Positions 13,515 through 18,873 of a stretch of 18,873 nt of DNA are shown in pieces; position 1 is the first letter of the stretch, and each line of letters starts with the position of its first letter. The stretch is from Alistipes sp. UBA943. GTDB taxonomy: Bacteria > Bacteroidota > Bacteroidia > Bacteroidales > Rikenellaceae. Below the pieces are notes generated by a model. That model worked only from the letters and a program-made list of their open reading frames with translations. It had not been told where the DNA came from and did not search any database. The translations under genes and the position numbers were made by a program. The DNA lies in contig DBDB01000081.1 of NCBI GenBank assembly GCA_002293345.1, positions 1 to 18,873 on the forward strand, read 5' to 3'.

Positions 13515-16500
13515 CGTTTGAAATAGTTTACTGCGTTTGTGAATATATCCTGAACTTTGTTGCCCGTGATGTTTTTGTACAGATACTCCTCGTAACGTTC
13601 CGTGTGACCCATTTTGCCCAGGATCTGACCGCTCGCATCCAAAATGCCTTCGATATCGTAATCCGATCCGTTCGGGTTGTCACCCACATATTGGAATGCC
13701 ACCTGTCCCTTATCGAAGAGTTCCTTCGCAAGCGCCTCGTTCACCACGAACTTGCCTTCGCCATGGCTCACCGCGATCGCGTGCTCGTCACCCACCGTGA
13801 AACCCGACAGCCATGGCGATGCGACGGATGCCACGCGTGTCGTGACGATCTGCGAGATGTGGCGGTTGATATCGTTGCGGAACAGCGTCGGAGAATCCTC
13901 CGTCACCATACCCAAACGTCCGTAGGGCAGCAATCCCGATTTAACCAGTGCCTGAAACCCGTTGCAGATACCCAAGATCAGCCCGCCACGCTCCAGAAGT
14001 GCATGTATGGATTCAGCGATCTCGCTGTTGTTCAACACATTGGCGATGAATTTACCGCTTCCGTCCGGTTCGTCGCCAGCCGAGAACCCACCGCTCAACG
14101 CAAAAATATGACACCCGTCAATGGCCCTTTTGAATCGTTCGATCGAGTCGCCGATCGCATCGGGTGTCAGGTTGCAAAACATCTCGGCCTGCACCTCGGC
14201 ACCCGCCTTACGGAACGCCTTCGCTGTGTCGTAATCGCTATTCGTACCCGGAAACGAAGGGATGAAAACCATCGGCGTCTCGCACCGGGCGCGCGGATGC
14301 CTCGCGACCGAAGGTCGCTCGGCATGTGGAGCTGGCACAGCCTGCTCCCGCATCGCAAGCGATGCCCGCGCGCCACGGGATGCAACTTTATCCGGATAGA
14401 TGGCGGCGAATCGCTCAGTGTTGGCCCTGTATAACTCTTCAAGCGGGATGCGCACATCGTTCACGGCGAGCGACTTATCCTCCGTCGTGTAACCCAACAA
14501 CACGGCATTTTCATGTGTCAGTTCCTCTGTCGCTTCAACGACGATAGATCCGTACGAAAGGTCGAACAATGTGGATTCGTCCGCATGTATATCTACCCCA
14601 ATCTCATTGCCGAACGACATTTTCGCAACTGCCTCCGCCACGCCGCCGACACCTACCGCGTAACCGGACACAACCGCGGCACGCTCGATTTCGTGTTGCA
14701 CGAAATCGAAATTGCTGCGCAATTTCTCCACGGAGGGCATACGCTCCTCCGTGGGAGCGTGCCGCAGCAGATAGACGGGGTGACCCGGGGCTTTAAATTC
14801 GGGAGATATGACACGTCGTGCATCGACGGTGGCGACACCGAACGCCATCAGCATCGGGGGCACGTCGATATCTTTAAAGGTGCCGCTCATCGAATCCTTA
14901 CCACCGATGGCCGGCCATCCGAACGCCACCTGCATCTTCAGCGCACCCAACAATGCCGCGAGGGGTTTACCCCAACTCTGTGACGATGACATACGCTCAA
15001 AATACTCCTGGTACGAGTAACGCAGGTTTTGGTACTGTCCGCCGGCCGCGACGATCTTCGCCGCGGCATCCACAACAGCGTAAGCGGCACCGTGATAGGG
15101 GCTCCATGTCGACACGACGGGGTCGTACCCGAACGCCATCATGCTGGCCGTATCGGTGTAACCCGCGACGGGGAGTTTTTGCACCGACACCTGTGTCTCG
15201 GTGCGTTGCGTGCGGCCACCGAAGGGCATGAGCACGGTGGAACGGCCAACCGTCGCGTCGAACATCTCGATCAAACCCTTCTGTGACAATACATTACAAT
15301 CTTGAAGATTGTTTATAACCTTCTCGCAAATATCAGCTCCGCTTATACTTCTGGAAAAACTATCAGTTTCGCTTATAGAGCCGATCTTTGCATCCGCGTA
15401 ATGCTTCGCACCCGCACTGTCGATAAATTCACGCGATAAATCCACCACCACATCGCCCCGAAAGTGCATCCGCATGCGATTCGTGTCCGTGACGTCCGCC
15501 ACGTGCGTCACCTCCACATTCTCCTCACGGCAATAACGCTCGAATTCCGATACATCCCCCGACTCCACCACCACCGCCAGACGTTCCTGCGACTCGCTGA
15601 TGGCCAACTCCGTGGCGTTCAGACCGCTATATTTCACCGGCACCCGATCCAAATAGATCTCCAATCCGTCCGCCAGTTCACCGATCGCCACGCTCACGCC
15701 CCCCGCACCGAAATCGTTCGACTTCTTGATCAGTCGCGTCACCTCCGCACGGCGCATCAAACGTTCCAATTTACGCTCCTCAGGCGCATTACCCTTCTGC
15801 ACTTCGCTGCCGCACATCTCCAACGACTTATCGTCATGCTGCTTGGAGGATCCCGTCGCACCGCCCACACCGTCGCGTCCCGTACGTCCGCCCAGCAACA
15901 ACACCGCATCACCCGCCGCAGGGGCCTCACGTCGCACATTGCTCGCCCGCACCGCACCCACCACGGCACCGACCTCCAATCGCTTGGCCACATAATTCGG
16001 GTGATAGATCTCCCGCACGTGCGTCGTCGCGATACCGATCTGGTTGCCATAACTCGAATAGCCCGCCGCGGCTTGTGTGGATATGATCCGTTGCGGAAGT
16101 TTACCCGGAAGCGTCTCACCGACAGGCTGATAGATATCCCCCGCCCCTGTCACGCGCATCGCCTGATACACATACGCACGTCCCGACAGCGGGTCTCTGA
16201 TCGCACCACCCACACAGGTCGACGCTCCGCCGAACGGTTCGATCTCGGTGGGATGGTTGTGGGTCTCGTTCTTGAATTGCAAGAGCCACTTTTCCGTGCG
16301 GCCGTCTATGTCGACGTCCACATATATGCTGCACGCATTATTCTCGTCGCTCACTTCGAGGTCATCCAGACGTCCCTCCTTGCGCAGGTATTTGGCCCCG
16401 ATCGTGGCGACATCCATCAGGCAGATCGGTTTATCCTCACGTCCCAACTCGCGACGCAGCTCCAAATAACGGTGCAGTCCCGCCTCCAACTCCGCCTTCA

Positions 16501-17215
16501 GGAACGAATCCTCGATCGCAATGTCGGTCAGTTCCGTCATGAAGGTCGTGTGGCGGCAATGGTCGCTCCAATAGGTGTCCAGAATCCGCAGTTCCGTCTC
16601 ACGGGGATCGCGTCCCTCGCGCTGAAAGTAAGCGATCACGGTACGCAAATCGTCACCATTCATCGCCAATCCATGCTCCTTGCAGTACGCCTCGGCATCG
16701 TTAATGTCGCGGAATCCCGTCAGTACCGGTACCGGCATCACGGGCGGTTGCTCCGTCTCACCCAGTTTCGTGAGGTCCTTCTCGCGACTCTCCACGGGAT
16801 TGATACAATATTTGCGGATCTTGGCCAGTGTCGCATCGGAGAGTTTCTCGCTGAATATCAACAACTTACCCGACTTGATCTCCACCTTCGCCGCCGGCTC
16901 CAGCAACCGCACGCAATCCACTGCCGACGCGGCACGCTGGTCGAACTGTCCCGGTACGGGCTCGATGGCGAGGTAACTGTTCGGAAAATCGCAACCGTCT
17001 GTCACTGTGTCGGTTACCACCTCGCCGAACACGCGATACTTGCTCCGCTCGACCAACTCGGGCGTGAATCCGAAGAGGTCGTACACGTTCACCAACCGCA
17101 CGTCGTGCAACTGCAACCCCAGGCTTTCATTCAGATCGCGGCACAGCCCCTCCGCCTCGACACGAAATCCGGGTTTCTTCTCGACAAATATCCTATATGC
17201 TTGCTCCATACTCAT
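13511..17215 (-). CDS. purL: FGAM synthase PurL, single-chain large type of the clostridial clade
   Basis: This 1234-residue enzyme converts FGAR to FGAM with ATP and glutamine; PurS-like, PurL and glutaminase (PurQ) parts are fused. The N-terminal PurS-like region (YRIFVEKKPGFRVEAEGL, 7-24) and the body motifs YWSDHCRHTTF (215-225), NETHNHPTEIEPFGGAS (316-332) and IGGKDSMSGTF identify it. The C-terminal glutaminase starts at VFIPSFPGTNSDYDTA, with Cys1084 in LGICNGFQA, SHGEGKF, and GHTER supplying the His/Glu pair. The N-terminus and linker layout resemble clostridial PurL rather than the other PurL form I associate with Bacteroides. Residues 948-976, between the synthase and glutaminase, come from an insertion-like palindromic element (14288-14374); residues 818-847 coincide with a second cloverleaf-capable stretch. 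Start and stop both form ATGA overlaps with purK and purC. Confidence 0.97.
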   Translation of the reverse strand: MSMEQAYRIFVEKKPGFRVEAEGLCRDLNESLGLQLHDVRLVNVYDLFGFTPELVERSKYRVFGEVVTDTVTDGCDFPNSYLAIEPVPGQFDQRAASAVDCVRLLEPAAKVEIKSGKLLIFSEKLSDATLAKIRKYCINPVESREKDLTKLGETEQPPVMPVPVLTGFRDINDAEAYCKEHGLAMNGDDLRTVIAYFQREGRDPRETELRILDTYWSDHCRHTTFMTELTDIAIEDSFLKAELEAGLHRYLELRRELGREDKPICLMDVATIGAKYLRKEGRLDDLEVSDENNACSIYVDVDIDGRTEKWLLQFKNETHNHPTEIEPFGGASTCVGGAIRDPLSGRAYVYQAMRVTGAGDIYQPVGETLPGKLPQRIISTQAAAGYSSYGNQIGIATTHVREIYHPNYVAKRLEVGAVVGAVRASNVRREAPAAGDAVLLLGGRTGRDGVGGATGSSKQHDDKSLEMCGSEVQKGNAPEERKLERLMRRAEVTRLIKKSNDFGAGGVSVAIGELADGLEIYLDRVPVKYSGLNATELAISESQERLAVVVESGDVSEFERYCREENVEVTHVADVTDTNRMRMHFRGDVVVDLSREFIDSAGAKHYADAKIGSISETDSFSRSISGADICEKVINNLQDCNVLSQKGLIEMFDATVGRSTVLMPFGGRTQRTETQVSVQKLPVAGYTDTASMMAFGYDPVVSTWSPYHGAAYAVVDAAAKIVAAGGQYQNLRYSYQEYFERMSSSQSWGKPLAALLGALKMQVAFGWPAIGGKDSMSGTFKDIDVPPMLMAFGVATVDARRVISPEFKAPGHPVYLLRHAPTEERMPSVEKLRSNFDFVQHEIERAAVVSGYAVGVGGVAEAVAKMSFGNEIGVDIHADESTLFDLSYGSIVVEATEELTHENAVLLGYTTEDKSLAVNDVRIPLEELYRANTERFAAIYPDKVASRGARASLAMREQAVPAPHAERPSVARHPRARCETPMVFIPSFPGTNSDYDTAKAFRKAGAEVQAEMFCNLTPDAIGDSIERFKRAIDGCHIFALSGGFSAGDEPDGSGKFIANVLNNSEIAESIHALLERGGLILGICNGFQALVKSGLLPYGRLGMVTEDSPTLFRNDINRHISQIVTTRVASVASPWLSGFTVGDEHAIAVSHGEGKFVVNEALAKELFDKGQVAFQYVGDNPNGSDYDIEGILDASGQILGKMGHTERYEEYLYKNITGNKVQDIFTNAVNYFKR
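14288..14374. repeat. 87-base cloverleaf-capable palindromic insert in the PurL linker
   Basis: A perfect 9-bp terminal repeat (GGCGCGCGG 14288-14296 with CCGCGCGCC 14366-14374) encloses three hairpins. A: ATGCC-TC-GCGACC-GAA-, then GGTCGC-TC-GGCAT (14297-14325). B: GGAGC-T-GGC-ACA-GCC-T-GCTCC (14328-14348). C: GCATCGC-AA-GCGATGC (14350-14365). Hairpins A and C abut the terminal stem. The 87 bases are exactly 29 codons in phase with purL, giving an Ala/Arg/Pro-rich stretch (GARASLAMREQAVPA...) in a linker that is variable in this protein family. This fits an in-frame insertion of a structured element. Confidence 0.8.
14676..14765. other. Second cloverleaf-capable inverted-repeat set inside purL
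   Basis: A perfect 9-bp terminal repeat (GCGGCACGC 14676-14684 with GCGTGCCGC 14757-14765) encloses three perfect stems. They are 11 bp with a 3-base loop (14685-14695/14699-14709), 8 bp with a 3-base loop (14708-14715/14719-14726), and 9 bp with a 9-base loop (CCACGGAGG 14728-14736 with 14746-14754). Neighbouring stems touch or share two bases. The 90 bases encode PurL residues 818-847; the peptide (MPSVEKLRSNFDFVQHEIE) looks like ordinary family sequence rather than an insert. Confidence 0.75.
15331..15377. repeat. Two-copy 30-base direct repeat in an AT-rich patch of purL
   Basis: TATCAGCTCCGCTTATA (15331-15347) recurs 30 bases later as TATCAGTTTCGCTTATA (15361-15377), with two mismatches in 17. 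The period is exactly ten codons and appears in the protein as SISETDSFSR / SISGADICEK. The patch 15285-15385 is visibly more AT-rich than the rest of purL and also holds the hairpin ACAATCTT-G-AAGATTGT (15296-15312 region). Confidence 0.6.
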
Positions 17216-18288
17216 CTTTTGACGGTCGTCACGTGCCCCATTTTACGCAACGGACGCACCTCTTTCTTCCCATACATATGTATGTACTCTCCCTCGGCGG
17301 GACTCTTCGGCACACGTTCCATATCGCGACCCAACACATTCCACATCCGTGTCGGCCCGACCAATCGCGGCTCCTCCAACGGTTCGCCCAGCAGGAAATG
17401 CACCATCTCCCTAAACTGGCTCGTCGTCGCACCCTCGATTGTCCAGTGACCGCTGTTGTGCGGACGTGGCGCCATTTCATTAAAATAGAATTCGTCACCC
17501 TTCACGAAATACTCGATCGCCAGAATCCCCAGATAACCGCACTCGCGCATGAAATTTTTGCTTGCTTCGACCATACGTTCCGAAAATTCGGGTGCGGCAG
17601 GCAGCGGCAAAATAGATTCATCCAGAATCCCATCCTTATGTATATTTTGCCCCACCGGGAAGGCGATGATCTGTGTTTCGTCCGCCACGAGGATCACGCT
17701 CGCCTCGAAATCGAACTTGACAAACTCCTCCAGGATGCACGGCACGTCCAGCATCTTCACGGCACGTTCCACACATCCCTCGCATCGTAATATCTCCTGC
17801 CCATGCCCGTCGTATCCCAACCTGCGGGTTTTCAGCACGCACGGAAATCCGATCTCCCTGATCGCCTCACGCAACGACGCTTCGTCATCCACAGCGGCAA
17901 ATTTCGGTGTCTTCAACCCGTGCTTGCATGCGTTCTCTTTTTCGGTCAAACGGTCCTGCGAATCGTACAGCTGCTGCACTCCCTGCTTGATCTTCGGTGC
18001 GATCCGTGACAACGCCTCACTCGGCACATTCTCGAACTCGTACGTCACCACGTCACTCTCGTCGGCCAACCGTTGCAACGCCTCCACATCGTCATACCGT
18101 GCCACAATACGCCCGTCGCTCACCGCGAACGCCGGTGCCTCCGGATCGGGATCCAGACAGATCGTCCGTGCATCCAACTCATGCGCAGCCTCCGTGAGCA
18201 TCAGCCCCAACTGCCCCGCACCGATAATGCCGATGGTTTTCACTGTCCCCACTGCACCGTCCTCCTTCACACCCTCGTCCCCCTTCAC
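17212..18288 (-). CDS. purK: N5-carboxyaminoimidazole ribonucleotide synthetase PurK
   Basis: PurK uses ATP and bicarbonate to carboxylate AIR to N5-CAIR, which PurE then rearranges. It shows IGIIGAGQLGLM (19-30), YEFENVPSEAL, the ATP-grasp FPCVLKTRRLGYDGHGQ, and the C-terminal FYFNEMAPRPHNSGHWTIEG. The longest frame starts at a GTG (18288) that overlaps the purE stop as GTGA and gives 358 residues with an odd acidic/basic leader (KGDEGVKEDGAVGT). Two later GTGs, at 18252 (AAGGAGGA lies about seven bases upstream) and 18243 (giving MKTIGIIGAGQLG, the usual family N-terminus), are good alternatives, so the first 12-15 residues may not be translated. Its stop overlaps the purL ATG as ATGA. Confidence 0.96.
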   Translation of the reverse strand: MKGDEGVKEDGAVGTVKTIGIIGAGQLGLMLTEAAHELDARTICLDPDPEAPAFAVSDGRIVARYDDVEALQRLADESDVVTYEFENVPSEALSRIAPKIKQGVQQLYDSQDRLTEKENACKHGLKTPKFAAVDDEASLREAIREIGFPCVLKTRRLGYDGHGQEILRCEGCVERAVKMLDVPCILEEFVKFDFEASVILVADETQIIAFPVGQNIHKDGILDESILPLPAAPEFSERMVEASKNFMRECGYLGILAIEYFVKGDEFYFNEMAPRPHNSGHWTIEGATTSQFREMVHFLLGEPLEEPRLVGPTRMWNVLGRDMERVPKSPAEGEYIHMYGKKEVRPLRKMGHVTTVKR

Positions 18289-18752
18289 AGTTTCGCCTCC
18301 AACACGTTACGCGTTTGATCCTCGCGAAATTTGGCCAGTTTCTTGGTCAGTTCCCTGTCGCCCAGTGCCAGGATCGACACCGCCAACAGTCCCGCGTTGC
18401 GTGCCCCGCCGATCGCCACAGTCGCCACAGGTACCCCCGCCGGCATCTGCACGATAGAGAGCAACGAATCCAGACCGTTCAACGCCTTGGACTGCACGGG
18501 CACCCCAATCACGGGAAGTACCGTCATACTGGCCACCATACCCGGCAAATGTGCCGCCCCACCGGCACCGGCAATGATCACCCCTATGCCTCTCTCGGCA
18601 GCCGTACGTGCATATTCAAACAGCAATCCGGGTGTGCGGTGTGCACTCACAACCCGTTTTTCATACTCGACACCGAACTCCTCTAACGCCGAAACGGCGC
18701 CCGACATGGTCTCCCAGTCGCTCACCGAACCCATAATTACGCCTACTTTCAT
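18285..18752 (-). CDS. purE: N5-CAIR mutase PurE (class I)
   Basis: PurE converts N5-CAIR to CAIR and works directly after PurK. At 155 residues it is of class I length. It has the N-terminal VGVIMGSVSDWETM (3-16), SAHRTP with the catalytic His38 (36-41), the glycine-rich IIAGAGGAAHLPGMVAS and the PVQSKALNGLDSLLSIVQMP segment; this set and the adjacent purK make the two-enzyme (class I) route clear. It is the promoter-proximal gene of the operon, with only about a dozen bases between the predicted transcription start and the ATG. Confidence 0.98.
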   Translation of the reverse strand: MKVGVIMGSVSDWETMSGAVSALEEFGVEYEKRVVSAHRTPGLLFEYARTAAERGIGVIIAGAGGAAHLPGMVASMTVLPVIGVPVQSKALNGLDSLLSIVQMPAGVPVATVAIGGARNAGLLAVSILALGDRELTKKLAKFREDQTRNVLEAKL

Positions 18753-18770
18753 CTGCTCTATTTCAAAGCA

Positions 18771-18802
18771 TAAAAGTACACAAAAAATTTTACTCCTGCA
18801 AA
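18771..18802 (-). promoter_or_regulatory. Bacteroidota-type promoter of the purine operon
   Basis: On the minus strand, TTTG (complement of 18799-18802) is followed after 20 bases by TACTTTTA (complement of 18771-18778), one base from TAnnTTTG. Transcription would begin near 18764, leaving a leader of only about 12 bases before the purE ATG at 18752. This is too short for a purine riboswitch. No palindrome that would suggest a repressor site stands out in 18753-18811. Confidence 0.55.
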
Positions 18803-18811
18803 GACAATCTT

Positions 18812-18863
18812 TTCTTTTTGAAGACCTTCGCTTTTCCTTCCCCAGGACCCAACCGCCGCTTTT
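18812..18863 (+). repeat. Right copy of the two-block inverted repeat
   Basis: TTCTTTTTGAAGACCTT (18812-18828) and ACCGCCGCTTTT (18852-18863) match, in order, the minus strand of the left end (37-21 with one mismatch, and 12-1). They lie upstream of the purine promoter in sequence without a recognisable gene. Confidence 0.5.
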
Positions 18864-18873
18864 TGGTGAAAAG

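Noticed and set aside
13758..13819. 11-bp inverted repeat around the purL SHGEGKF region
   Set aside because: Its core GCCATGGC is self-palindromic, which inflates the match, and the enclosed stems are only about 4 bp.
14288..14374. tRNA or tRNA-like gene suggested by the cloverleaf
   Set aside because: The loops are 2-3 bases, there is no anticodon loop, no T-loop sequence and no CCA-ready acceptor stem; it is a palindromic set, not a tRNA.
13508..14434. 308-residue open frame opposite the PurL glutaminase region
   Set aside because: Antisense shadow of a conserved domain with no motif of its own.
14905..14920. Palindrome GATGGCCGGCCATC in purL
   Set aside because: It encodes the conserved GWPAIGGKDS region and has no companion stems; likely a codon-use accident.
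17271..17284. 14-base perfect palindrome CATACATATGTATG in purK
   Set aside because: It is isolated, has no loop or flanking arms and encodes the normal IHMY segment; probably coincidence.
15464..17449. 661-residue open frame on the plus strand opposite purL
   Set aside because: It is antisense to conserved PurL sequence, Arg/His-rich, without recognisable domains; it arises from GC-rich codon use of purL.
18753..18800. Purine riboswitch upstream of purE
   Set aside because: The predicted leader is about 12 bases, too short for an aptamer, and no conserved aptamer pattern is visible.
1..18873. CRISPR array, transposase, integrase or phage genes
   Set aside because: No regularly spaced direct repeats and no protein with such motifs were seen.

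Overview
The window looks like a chromosomal segment of a Bacteroidota bacterium, probably Bacteroidales and possibly near Alistipes/Rikenellaceae (the genus is inference). Three things point there. Promoters fit the Bacteroidota TTTG / TAnnTTTG consensus, the genes mostly lack Shine-Dalgarno sites, and there is a large lipoprotein made of Ig-like (Big_2) repeats with a FISUMP C-terminus.

Layout. Positions 44-1343 (minus): fabD (malonyl-CoA:ACP transacylase) followed by an overlapping, short GNAT acetyltransferase. Positions 1344-1490: divergent promoter region. Positions 1491-5222 (plus): the 1243-residue surface lipoprotein, closed by a clear intrinsic terminator. Positions 5284-5871 (plus): a ParD/ParE-type toxin-antitoxin module with a palindromic operator over its promoter; the toxin gene is frameshifted. 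Positions 5848-18752 (minus): one long tightly packed purine operon in the order purE-purK-purL-purC-purF-purM-purN-purH-purD-folD, read from a promoter just upstream of purE. It encodes every step from PRPP to IMP except adenylosuccinate lyase (PurB). FolD, last in the operon, makes the 10-formyl-THF used by PurN and PurH. Four junctions (E/K, K/L, L/C, M/N) can be 4-base start/stop overlaps, and most other gaps are 11-16 bases.

The most unusual content is structural and lies inside the purine genes. Four coding segments (in folD, in purD and two in purL) carry a terminal inverted repeat of 9-11 bp that encloses three further perfect or near-perfect hairpins, so each can fold as a cloverleaf. 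They share this architecture but no obvious sequence. Two lie over conserved catalytic or binding protein sequence (folD, purD). One (purL 14288-14374) encodes exactly 29 residues of a variable interdomain linker and looks like an in-frame insertion. A different 108-base, nearly symmetric palindrome encodes an N-terminal extension of PurN. The folD-purD gap holds a further cluster of four hairpins, and matching repeat blocks lie in inverted orientation at the two ends of the window. I found no tRNA, rRNA, CRISPR array, transposase or phage gene, and no gene-free stretch longer than about 185 bases.
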